A stretch of 8,586 nt of DNA from contig JAJYPG010000032.1 of assembly GCA_021795535.1 (NCBI GenBank), forward strand, positions 1 through 8,586, in the 5' to 3' direction. Positions 1 to 5,636 of this stretch are shown here, piece after piece. The translations under genes and the position numbers were made by a program. The stretch's first letter is position 1, and each line of letters opens with the position of its first letter. The notes below the pieces were generated by a model that was given only the letters and a program-made list of their open reading frames with translations, was not told the origin of the DNA and did not search any database. The DNA is from Planctomycetota bacterium. Its GTDB lineage: Bacteria > Planctomycetota > Phycisphaerae > WQYP01.

Positions 1-27
1 GCCGCGCTATGCCCTCTGTGGCTGATC

Positions 28-99
28 CCGTCGTGGTAATTCGTCCCCCTCTGTTTCCACTTTTTCCTCCAGTGAATCCGTCGTAGTCCGTCGTCCGTC
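28..99. repeat. CCGTCGT short repeat cluster upstream of glmS
   Basis: The heptamer CCGTCGT occurs three times (28-34, 78-84, 88-94), and a partial CCGTC follows at 95-99. The copies are unevenly spaced and sit in a pyrimidine-rich stretch with no convincing reading frame. It may be a protein-binding cluster or simple low-complexity drift. No function can be assigned. The remainder of 1-159 shows nothing else recognisable. Confidence 0.3.
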
Positions 100-159
100 T
101 TTGTGCCTTGGAGCCTGGTGGTGAAAATCCCTCGTCCCGTCCTTGCGAACTTAAAAATG

Positions 160-168
160 TGCTATAGT
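160..168 (+). promoter_or_regulatory. extended -10 promoter of glmS
   Basis: TGCTATAGT is a good extended -10 element (TGn followed by TATAGT at 163-168). It lies about 60 bases upstream of the glmS start. The nearest -35-like hexamer, TTGCGA at 143-148, is only 14 bases away, so recognition would rest on the extended -10. A small inverted repeat, GAGGTT (176-181) and AACCTC (190-195), falls in the predicted 5' leader. The leader is too short and does not look like the Firmicutes glmS ribozyme. Confidence 0.5.
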
Positions 169-229
169 AAGGCGTGAGGTTCTTCCGATAACCTCCTAAG
201 ATTATGTTCTTGCGCAGGAGATTTTTCGC

Positions 230-2062
230 ATGTGCGGAATAGTTGCCTATGTCGGTAAAAAGCAGGTTAGCTCCCTCCTACTTGAAGGCCTCAAGCGGTT
301 GGAATACCGCGGTTATGATTCCTCCGGCGTCTGCATTGGCGGACCGAACGGTTTTTTCATCCGAAAAGCCGCCGGACGCATCAGTGTGCTGGAAGCGGCC
401 CTGGATGAAGAAAACAAAGTTCCCCATGGTCACATAGGCATGGCCCACACACGCTGGGCTACTCACGGCGCGCCAACTGAAGTAAACGCCCACCCCCATA
501 CCGATGACCTTGGCACGGTCGCGCTCGTTCACAACGGCATCATTGAAAACTATTCCGCCATCAAACAGTTCCTGCAGTCCAAAGGACACACCTTTGTCAG
601 CCAGACCGACACCGAAGTGCTTGCCATGCTGGTCGGACATTTTTATCAGGGCAATCTGCTAAAGGCTGTGCAGACCGCATTGCACGAAGTTCGCGGCACT
701 TATGGCATCGCCGTTATGGCCAAGGATGAACCAGATCATCTGGTGGTGGCCCGTCGTGGATCACCGTTGATTATTGGCGTGGGAAAGGATGAATACATTG
801 TGGCATCCGATGCCGCGGCCATTGTGGAACACACCACACAGGTGGTTTATTTGAATGACAATGAAATGGCCCTGCTTACGCCCAAAACCTTCACCACCAC
901 AACCATTGACGACATTCCCGTCACCAAACAGGTTACAGAAGTGGAATTTTCACTTCAACAGATTGAACTCGGCGGTTTTACCCACTTTATGCTTAAGGAA
1001 ATTTTTGAACAGCCCGAAGCGATCGCCAATTGTTTGCGCGGCCGGGTGGATAAAAATGAGGGACGCGTGGTTCTGGGCGGCATTTCCCAGCTTAGCCGCG
1101 ATATTGTCCGTGCCCGCCGCATTATCATTACCGGCTGCGGCACCGCATGGCACGCGGGCCTGGTGGGTGAATTTCTGTTTGAGGAACTGGCCAAAATTCC
1201 CACCGAAGTGGAATATGCCAGCGAATTCCGCTACCGCAATCCCATTATTGAGGATGGCACCATTGTTCTGGCCATCAGCCAGTCCGGTGAAACCGCCGAT
1301 ACACTTGCCGCACTGCGTGAAGCCAAAGACCGCGGCGCTATGAGCCTGGGCATTGTCAATGTGGTGGGCAGTACCATCGCCCGCGAGACCGACGCGGGAA
1401 TTTACTTGCACGTTGGTCCGGAAATTGGCGTCGCAAGCACCAAGGCTTTCTGTGGCCAGATTGTTGTTGAGGTTCTTCTCGCCCTTTCCATCGCCAGACG
1501 CAAATACATGTCGCAAACCGTTCTGGACCAATTCCTCACCGCCCTGGAACGCATTCCCGAACAGATGCGCCATGTGCTGGAGCAAAGCGAACAGATTCGC
1601 GATGTTACCACCCGGTATTGCCACCGCGAAAACTGGCTCTTTTTAGGTCGCGGTTTTAATTACCCGGTTGCCCTGGAAGGAGCCTTGAAACTCAAGGAAA
1701 TCAGCTACATCCACGCCGAAGGCCTGCCCGCGGCTGAAATGAAGCATGGCCCGATTGCCTTGATCAACCCCGGAATGCCCGCCGTTTTCATTGCCACACG
1801 CGGCACACAATACGAAAAACTGCTGGGCAATATACAGGAAGTAAAAGCCCGTGGTGGCCGCATTATTGCCGTGGCCTCGGAAGGTGATGAGCATATCCGC
1901 ACCGTGGCTGATCATGTATTTACCGTGCCAGATACCATTGAGCCGTTGCAGCCGCTGCTTACCGTCATGCCGTTGCAACTGCTGGCCTATCACGCCGCTG
2001 TGGCCCGCGGCTGCAATGTGGACAAGCCGCGAAATTTAGCCAAAAGCGTTACGGTGGAATAA
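230..2062 (+). CDS. glmS: glutamine--fructose-6-phosphate aminotransferase (isomerizing)
   Basis: GlmS converts fructose-6-phosphate and glutamine to glucosamine-6-phosphate and glutamate in the cytoplasm, the entry step to UDP-GlcNAc. The 610 residues match the usual family length. The start is fixed by an AGGAG at 216-220 and by Cys2, which becomes the N-terminal catalytic nucleophile once Met1 is removed (CGIVAYVG). The class II glutaminase domain (about 2-220) shows HTRWATHG (73-80), HNGIIENY (101-108) and TDTE (126-129). MLKEIFEQP (255-263) leads into two SIS sugar-isomerase domains. The first has TGCGTAWHA (301-309) and the sugar-phosphate loop SQSGETADT (350-358). The second has LGRGFNYPVALEGALKLKE (472-490) and HAEGLPAAEMKHGP (495-508). 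The C-terminus DKPRNLAKSVTVE is the conserved family ending. glmM and glmU are not adjacent. The gene looks intact and fully functional. Confidence 0.98.
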   Translation: MCGIVAYVGKKQVSSLLLEGLKRLEYRGYDSSGVCIGGPNGFFIRKAAGRISVLEAALDEENKVPHGHIGMAHTRWATHGAPTEVNAHPHTDDLGTVALVHNGIIENYSAIKQFLQSKGHTFVSQTDTEVLAMLVGHFYQGNLLKAVQTALHEVRGTYGIAVMAKDEPDHLVVARRGSPLIIGVGKDEYIVASDAAAIVEHTTQVVYLNDNEMALLTPKTFTTTTIDDIPVTKQVTEVEFSLQQIELGGFTHFMLKEIFEQPEAIANCLRGRVDKNEGRVVLGGISQLSRDIVRARRIIITGCGTAWHAGLVGEFLFEELAKIPTEVEYASEFRYRNPIIEDGTIVLAISQSGETADTLAALREAKDRGAMSLGIVNVVGSTIARETDAGIYLHVGPEIGVASTKAFCGQIVVEVLLALSIARRKYMSQTVLDQFLTALERIPEQMRHVLEQSEQIRDVTTRYCHRENWLFLGRGFNYPVALEGALKLKEISYIHAEGLPAAEMKHGPIALINPGMPAVFIATRGTQYEKLLGNIQEVKARGGRIIAVASEGDEHIRTVADHVFTVPDTIEPLQPLLTVMPLQLLAYHAAVARGCNVDKPRNLAKSVTVE

Positions 2063-2181
2063 GGCACTTCGGGGATTTGTGGCCGGTAATACCAACACCC
2101 CTCCATCGTGTTTTGCCGCCTGTTTTTTGCCTTCTTTCCTTGAGATTCCCTGCTTAACTTTCTCCTGTTCTACGGTTCTCG

Positions 2182-2366
2182 GCGCAGCGGGTGTGCCCGT
2201 TTGTATCGGGATTTGCAAAACGCCATGCAGAACAGCGGGTTTCGCTCTTATGCAGGTAACGTTGCCGACCCAAAGCGGGTGAGGACACCCGCCCTCCCAG
2301 GGGCGTGCCTGTCGGCACGCATGTGCTTTTTCAGGTTCCCGATAAAAACGGGCACACCCGGCGCAG
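2182..2366. mobile_element. MITE-like or REP-doublet element with 23-bp terminal inverted repeats and 6-bp flanking direct repeats
   Basis: The arm at 2188-2210 (CGGGTGTGCCCG then TTTGTATCGGG) is the reverse complement of the arm at 2338-2360 (CCCGATAAAAACGGG then CACACCCG), with one mismatch in 23. The two arms enclose 127 bases. The hexamer GCGCAG abuts both outer ends exactly (2182-2187 and 2361-2366), as a target-site duplication would. Each arm contains a small hairpin, CGGG-N4-CCCG. The interior carries two perfect 7-bp stems with 4-base loops: GCGGGTG/CACCCGC at 2275-2292 and GCGTGCC/GGCACGC at 2303-2320. There is no transposase, so mobility would be in trans. It could instead be a REP-type bacterial interspersed mosaic element or an RNA structure in the glmS 3' region. 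Confidence 0.5.
2303..2331 (+). terminator. possible Rho-independent terminator downstream of glmS
   Basis: A perfect 7-bp stem (GCGTGCC, loop TGTC, GGCACGC) is followed, after six bases, by five T residues at 2327-2331. The gap between stem and T run is longer than ideal, and the hairpin lies about 240 bases past glmS inside the inverted-repeat element. Termination may therefore be a by-product of the element. No better terminator is visible closer to the glmS stop. Confidence 0.3.
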
Positions 2367-2384
2367 CGGCGCTGCCCTTTTCTG

Positions 2385-2413
2385 TTGACGCCCGCGGCAT
2401 CTGCGGCTAACCT
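2385..2413 (+). promoter_or_regulatory. candidate promoter for the Lys-rich small peptide
   Basis: TTGACG (2385-2390) and TAACCT (2408-2413) are separated by 17 bases. The -35 is strong. The -10 keeps only the three most conserved positions. It would drive the short frame at 2477 with a leader of about 55 bases. Confidence 0.3.
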
Positions 2414-2476
2414 GCATTATCCGATTCCGGTTATGGACCGGCGGAGAAGCGGAAACATTACTAACGGAAAACAATC

Positions 2477-2536
2477 ATGAAAAAGAAAACCGGAAAAAAG
2501 AAATACGGCAAAAAGAAACGTGGAAAACAGAGCTAA
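2477..2536 (+). CDS. candidate 19-residue lysine-rich peptide
   Basis: The frame reads MKKKTGKKKYGKKKRGKQS and then TAA. Ten of 19 residues are Lys, one is Arg and four are Gly, arranged as a GKKK repeat (GKKK-Y-GKKK-R-GK). A weak ribosome site, GGAA (2466-2469), lies seven bases upstream of the ATG, and a candidate promoter lies at 2385-2413. Very short basic peptides of this type can be ribosome- or nucleic-acid-associated in bacteria (for example bTHX and bL37), but there is no specific match here and I do not recognise the family. The regular repeat could also be A-rich low complexity that happens to stay open. It is preceded by the inverted-repeat element and faces the XRE-S24 gene. Confidence 0.4.
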   Translation: MKKKTGKKKYGKKKRGKQS

Positions 2537-2576
2537 ACGCACACCCCACGTTCCATTCGCTGTATCAATTCACTAT

Positions 2577-2594
2577 AAAACGGCTTCGACGCCG
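2577..2594 (-). terminator. weak terminator-like hairpin after the XRE-S24 gene
   Basis: Read on the minus strand, CGGC-GTCGAA-GCCG forms a 4-bp stem followed by TTTT (2577-2580). It lies about 100 bases past the stop codon of the XRE-S24 gene. The stem is short, so this is only a possible transcript end. Confidence 0.25.
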
Positions 2595-2692
2595 AACGGA
2601 ATTGCCTGCCTTGTTTTTAATTTTCAATAAGTGAAAATCCGACAATCAGAATTCTTGTGGACGGTTTTTGCTGCGCTGTTAAGGCTTGCGGC

Positions 2693-3910
2693 TTAATCAT
2701 TCTCCAGTGAAAATCTGTCCGTTTCCTGACCGGAAGATAACGCATCAGAGGCGATCGGTGTATCGCCGCGCGATGCGGTTGGAAAAGAGGATTCAATCGG
2801 TATGGGTCCCTTACGCCGGCGACGGCGTTGCTTTGCAGGCGGATTACGCGAATCCGCGGCATTTGCTTTGGGAGTGCCTGCGGGTGTTGTAGTGGCGTGC
2901 TCCATAGCGGAATCTGAATTAGCGCGGGCATTGGCTGGTGTAATACGCCACAAGGCTGGGTAAAGTCCGGTAATTTGCCCGCGGCGGCAACTTCGCCGCG
3001 CGTAGGCAACATTCAGCGGAACCAGCGTCAGATAGGGTGCATCGGCATTGGAATCATTATTTTCCGTTGCAAACTCAACACGCTTGAAGGTGGTGGAAAA
3101 ATTTTCCGCATCATCCAGCCGCACCAGGCAATCATCCCCATCACGCGGCGGTTGGGTGGAGGAAAAAACGACAATATCACCCTGATGGTAGAGTGGCTCC
3201 ATGGAATCGCCCTCAATGCGCAAGGCAAACATATTCGCATCTGCCTCGCCCGCGGCCAATGAGTCCGCAGGTGGGGCGGGCGGACAAGGTGCGGAAACAT
3301 AGCGGTCCGCAATACCGACCGGATAATCCAGATCGGTAAATTCCGCAGCGTTTCCCGCGGCCACACGGTTGATAAGTGGTATGCGGGAAAGGGGAATGAA
3401 TGGGGACAATCCGATTGGCCGTGGCTGGCGCCCGGGATCGTCGGCCTGCGGGTCGACGTGGCGCGGATTGTTTTTGTCGTCCAAGCGGTTGGTGGCTTGC
3501 CGCGCGGCTTGAAAAAGCTGATCCAGATCAACAGCGCCATCGGAGCGACGCGGAAGGCTATTGTCGACGGAGTACTTCCCGGCTGCGTCCGGCCCGGAAA
3601 ATAAGGCGCGAACGGACGGCGGGGTACGCAGCCAATCAGCCTGTGCCACCAGCGATCCCGCGGGAAGAGCCAAGGTCTGCTCCAACAGACTAAGTTTGTC
3701 CGCGGATGGAGGTCCGGTCAGCCGCGCGGTTTCAATATTGGATAGATATGGCTTACTGATGCCAGTAGCGGCGGCAAGTTGATCGAGCGTCAGGTTCCGG
3801 GCGTAACGCTGGAAGCGCAGTTGGCGACCAAAGGCCTGCAACGTCTCATGCGTCTGATTCGCCTTGGAGGCAAACGGGTCATTGGTTTTGCTTGCCATAC
3901 TGTTGAGCAT
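2693..3910 (-). CDS. XRE-family HTH repressor with S24 (LexA/CI-like) self-cleaving peptidase domain
   Basis: This is a predicted DNA-binding repressor inactivated by RecA-stimulated self-cleavage. Residues 28-80 form an XRE helix-turn-helix with TLDQLAAATGISKPYLSNIE (41-60). A long linker (90-170) follows. The S24 domain (about 172-322) has a cleavage-site motif RVAAGN with the scissile Ala185-Gly186, the nucleophile Ser236 in GDSMEP and the general base Lys276 in TTFKRVEF. All three elements expected in LexA/CI enzymes are therefore visible. The protein is 405 residues against roughly 200-240 for typical repressors. The excess is the linker plus a C-terminal tail (323-405) rich in Ala, Ser, Pro and Thr, with the basic run QRRRRRKG (361-368). 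The start at 3910 has AGGGG six bases upstream, whereas Met5 has none. No phage structural genes are adjacent. The targets are unknown, and autoregulation is likely from the leader repeats. Confidence 0.88.
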   Translation of the reverse strand: MLNSMASKTNDPFASKANQTHETLQAFGRQLRFQRYARNLTLDQLAAATGISKPYLSNIETARLTGPPSADKLSLLEQTLALPAGSLVAQADWLRTPPSVRALFSGPDAAGKYSVDNSLPRRSDGAVDLDQLFQAARQATNRLDDKNNPRHVDPQADDPGRQPRPIGLSPFIPLSRIPLINRVAAGNAAEFTDLDYPVGIADRYVSAPCPPAPPADSLAAGEADANMFALRIEGDSMEPLYHQGDIVVFSSTQPPRDGDDCLVRLDDAENFSTTFKRVEFATENNDSNADAPYLTLVPLNVAYARRSCRRGQITGLYPALWRITPANARANSDSAMEHATTTPAGTPKANAADSRNPPAKQRRRRRKGPIPIESSFPTASRGDTPIASDALSSGQETDRFSLEND

Positions 3911-3991
3911 AACACACCCCTGTAAGCAGTTGATTTTGCAAGTGCGGCAAGGTTGGGCAAAACCAGCTCAACCGCCCGCGAGACAATCCAT

Positions 3992-4017
3992 TTCGCATAT
4001 TTTGACGTTAATGCGAA
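3992..4017. promoter_or_regulatory. operator-like inverted repeat in the XRE-S24 leader
   Basis: TTCGCAT (3992-3998) and ATGCGAA (4011-4017) form a perfect 7-bp inverted repeat with a 12-base spacer. The half-site centres are 19 bases apart, close to two helical turns, which suits a dimeric HTH repressor. It lies just downstream of the predicted transcription start of the XRE-S24 gene, where binding would block its own transcription. The link to this protein is an inference. Confidence 0.4.
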
Positions 4018-4041
4018 GCAATTTATGTTTGTCTGAAAACA

Positions 4042-4070
4042 ATCATATATTTTGTCAAAGGCTTGGTCAA
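4042..4070 (-). promoter_or_regulatory. sigma70-type promoter of the XRE-S24 gene
   Basis: On the minus strand, TTGACC (4065-4070) and TATGAT (4042-4047) are separated by exactly 17 bases, each one mismatch from consensus. Transcription would start near 4035 and give a leader of about 125 bases containing the inverted repeat at 3992-4017. This is one of the two clearest two-box promoters in the window. Confidence 0.6.
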
Positions 4071-4225
4071 GAGCGGCCTCTTCATTGTTATTTTCCTTGA
4101 AACCTCTTGAGAACTCAGAATATATGCGCTACAGCAAACCGATACCGCAACCACCGCCTCCAAAAAGGGCCAGCACACTTCCGGGACTGTGAAGGAAGGA
4201 CGACACTGGCGAACGGTATTCTGCC

Positions 4226-4234
4226 TGTTACAAT
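4226..4234 (+). promoter_or_regulatory. possible upstream extended -10 for the CPBP protease gene
   Basis: TGTTACAAT fits an extended -10 (TGn plus TACAAT), with no convincing -35. It lies about 130 bases before the protease start and just before the stem-loop at 4248-4274, which its transcript would include. Confidence 0.25.
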
Positions 4235-4247
4235 GCCGCCTTTTCGA

Positions 4248-4274
4248 TCCCGATAGTCTCCAGAGCCATCGGGA
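4248..4274. other. 7-bp stem-loop upstream of the CPBP protease gene
   Basis: TCCCGAT (4248-4254) pairs perfectly with ATCGGGA (4268-4274) across a 13-base loop. Neither strand has a T run after it, so it is not a terminator. It sits between the two candidate -10 elements. It could be an operator or, if transcription begins at the upstream element, a leader RNA structure. Confidence 0.3.
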
Positions 4275-4310
4275 GGGTGTGCTTCTTGCTGGCCAGCGGT
4301 TGGTATCTGG

Positions 4311-4319
4311 TGCTATGAT
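4311..4319 (+). promoter_or_regulatory. extended -10 promoter of the CPBP protease gene
   Basis: TGCTATGAT is an extended -10 (TGn plus TATGAT at 4314-4319) and closely resembles the glmS element TGCTATAGT. The nearest TTG hexamer (TTGCTG, 4286-4291) is 22 bases away, too far for a normal -35. Transcription would begin about 35 bases before the ATG. Confidence 0.45.
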
Positions 4320-4360
4320 GCGTCCCCAAACTGGTATTGGCTCTGGCCGGAAATGCACGG

Positions 4361-5137
4361 ATGGCAAAACTCAACACTCAACCCAAACGTATCGGCATCG
4401 GCCATGGAAAAACCTACCTGGACCGCACACACCGCCCGCTGCAATGCCTGATATTTCTGCTTCCACTGCTGGCACTGTATCAAATAGGCATCACGCTGCA
4501 TCCATGGATTCCGCGAACCAGCGCCGAACCGATTGTCATCGCCTTTCAGTTAATGCTGCGATTTTTTGCCTCGGTGGGGGTGGCGGGCAACTATCTTCCG
4601 GCGCTGGCACTGGTGATTATGCTGTTGGGGTGGCATTTCCTGCGGAAAGACCCGTGGGAATTTGATCCGCTGCTTTATATGGGAATGCTGGGGGAATGCC
4701 TGCTATGGTCTTTGCCTATCGTCTTTTTTGCACTTGTCGTCGCCCACGGGGCGACCCTCGATGGCCAGACAAGCTCCACGGCAACCAGCCGCCAACCCTG
4801 GGAAACCCAGGCGGTGCTTTCCATTGGCGCGGGCATCTATGAAGAACTGCTTTTTCGCCTGATCTTGCTCACCACACTTCTGTTTGTGTTTAAGGACCTG
4901 CTGCGGATTTCCTTTGGCTGGTCGCTTGTGCTGGCCGTGGTTGGCTCGGCGGTGCTCTTTTCGCTGTACCATTATCTGGGAACCGAGCCATTTACTCCCC
5001 AAACCTTCTTCTTCCGCACCGCGGCGGGCATTTATTTTGGCGGCATCTTTATTTTTCGCGGATTCGGGGTGGATGTCGGTACGCATGTGGCGTATGACCT
5101 TATCGCCGTCTATTTGCAGCATGCGGCGTATCATTGA
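4361..5137 (+). CDS. CPBP-family (CAAX/ABI) intramembrane glutamic protease
   Basis: This is a predicted multi-pass inner-membrane protease of the CPBP family (PF02517 type; relatives include Rce1 and bacteriocin-immunity proteins). Substrates cannot be read from sequence. The three signature motifs are present, numbering from this ATG: YEELLFR with Glu161-Glu162 and Arg166; FSLYH with Phe200 and His204; and GTHVAYD with His242 and Asp246, where Asp replaces the commoner Asn. About eight hydrophobic segments are visible, near 27-46, 58-76, 79-94, 114-130, 159-177, 186-206, 216-235 and 239-253. The 258-residue length is normal. GGAA (4349-4352) lies eight bases before this ATG. An in-frame TTG at 4337 would add eight residues but has no ribosome site. 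The gene appears monocistronic and diverges from the XRE-S24 gene. A role in immunity or stress is possible but not shown. Confidence 0.85.
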   Translation: MAKLNTQPKRIGIGHGKTYLDRTHRPLQCLIFLLPLLALYQIGITLHPWIPRTSAEPIVIAFQLMLRFFASVGVAGNYLPALALVIMLLGWHFLRKDPWEFDPLLYMGMLGECLLWSLPIVFFALVVAHGATLDGQTSSTATSRQPWETQAVLSIGAGIYEELLFRLILLTTLLFVFKDLLRISFGWSLVLAVVGSAVLFSLYHYLGTEPFTPQTFFFRTAAGIYFGGIFIFRGFGVDVGTHVAYDLIAVYLQHAAYH

Positions 5138-5342
5138 ATGGGTTTTTAATACTACAACACTGGATTTCCCTGGCAGTACCTCTGGCAAAAATGCGCTGAG
5201 ACGCGGCCTGTGACACGTATACGGAATAACGCACTAAAGCGCAGGCTTCCGTCATGGGCCGTCTGCATTCTTCTTCTAACAAAGTCAAGCGGGTGAAAAC
5301 AGTCCGTGCAATTGTCACCGGGATGGAATTTCATTGATACGC

Positions 5343-5348
5343 TATAAT
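5343..5348 (+). promoter_or_regulatory. candidate -10 of the nucleotidyltransferase cassette
   Basis: A perfect TATAAT preceded by CGC lies 54 bases before the first start codon of the cassette. No -35 hexamer is found at normal spacing. The nearest, TTGTCA at 5312-5317, is 25 bases away. The rest of the 260-base gap after the protease gene (5138-5396) shows no gene and no clear terminator. Confidence 0.4.
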
Positions 5349-5396
5349 GACCACTACTACTAATGAACGCCATGGAGTTCGGGCAAGCAACCCGTT

Positions 5397-5636
5397 ATGC
5401 ACATGATTAAATATACCAGCGAAGCGGTGGATGCCATTGAGAAGGACAAGATACGCAACGCCCGCACAATGTCTCCGGAACGTAAACTACGCACCGGATT
5501 GGAGTTATTTGACCTGAACCGGGCATTAATCCTTGCGGCGTTGAAAATGCAACATCCCGAAGCTGATGCCGCGGCCCTGCGCCAACTGTATCTCGAACGT
5601 CTGGCGGTTGTTCGCAGATTGGATACGAGCCAATGA
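5397..5636 (+). CDS. small helical protein, partner of the downstream nucleotidyltransferase
   Basis: This is a 79-residue, probably all-helical, charged cytoplasmic protein of unknown function. The core SPERKLRTGLELFDLNRALI (26-45), then HPEAD (53-57) and LRQLYLERL (61-69), follows a pattern I know from small proteins encoded directly upstream of DUF6036/AbiEii-like nucleotidyltransferases in planctomycetes, cyanobacteria and Chloroflexi. It spells roughly P-x-x-[KR]-L-x-x-x-x-x-L, then a helix, then a second helix after a HP motif. The stop overlaps the next start as ATGA, so the two are translationally coupled. No good ribosome site precedes either ATG (5397 or 5403). An in-frame stop at 5364-5366 rules out a longer protein. 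By position it could be an antitoxin or a substrate-presenting partner, which is inference. Confidence 0.72.
   Translation: MHMIKYTSEAVDAIEKDKIRNARTMSPERKLRTGLELFDLNRALILAALKMQHPEADAAALRQLYLERLAVVRRLDTSQ

Larger units (their letters stand above)
2063..2692. other. long structured intergenic region between glmS and the XRE-S24 gene
   Basis: Only one short reading frame here is believable, the Lys-rich peptide at 2477-2536. The part from 2063 to 2181 is unstructured and T/C-rich. Positions 2182-2380 are packed with short GC hairpins: 2188-2199, 2275-2292, 2303-2320, 2349-2360 and 2363-2375. Those up to 2360 lie within the inverted-repeat element described separately. From 2537 to 2692 I see only a weak hairpin that could end the minus-strand gene. 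Longer open frames here lack ribosome sites and recognisable protein character. Confidence 0.6.
3911..4360. other. divergent intergenic region between XRE-S24 and CPBP protease genes
   Basis: This 450-base region carries the minus-strand promoter (4042-4070) and operator-like repeat (3992-4017) of the repressor gene. Toward the protease gene it carries two plus-strand extended -10 elements and a 7-bp stem-loop. The stretch 4080-4225 shows nothing I can assign. Long open frames crossing it on both strands lack ribosome sites and protein-like composition. Confidence 0.6.

Noticed and set aside
169..229. glmS ribozyme or other metabolite riboswitch in the glmS leader
   Set aside because: Only about 60 leader bases remain after the promoter, with a single 6-bp hairpin. 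The glmS ribozyme needs a much larger conserved fold and is mainly known from Firmicutes.
224..238. Near-palindrome TTCGCATGTGCGGAA over the glmS start, similar to the TTCGCAT half-site of the repressor leader
   Set aside because: Half of it is fixed by the essential Met-Cys-Gly codons, the symmetry is broken by one base and the spacing differs from TTCGCAT-N12-ATGCGAA. Probably coincidence.
278..1993. Several open frames of 60-224 codons on both strands inside glmS
   Set aside because: They are shadows of the GC-rich glmS coding sequence, without ribosome sites or recognisable domains.
2551..2580. Plus-strand promoter TTCCAT-N18-TATAAA
   Set aside because: It would transcribe antisense into the XRE-S24 gene, the -35 is poor, and nothing downstream on that strand is a credible gene.
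2679..2696. TTAAG/CTTAA inverted repeat at the end of the XRE-S24 gene as a terminator
   Set aside because: The stem is only five AT-rich pairs and lacks a following T run.
4120..4200. Minus-strand short frame encoding a glycine-rich hydrophobic tail (LALFGGGGCGIGLL) ending at a TAG
   Set aside because: Only about 25 codons with a GTG start and no ribosome site. The protein-like look is suggestive but not enough to call a gene.
4023..4367. 114-residue minus-strand open frame in the divergent intergenic region
   Set aside because: It has no ribosome site or domain pattern, its composition is rich in Arg, Cys and Trp, and it overlaps the promoter of the repressor gene.
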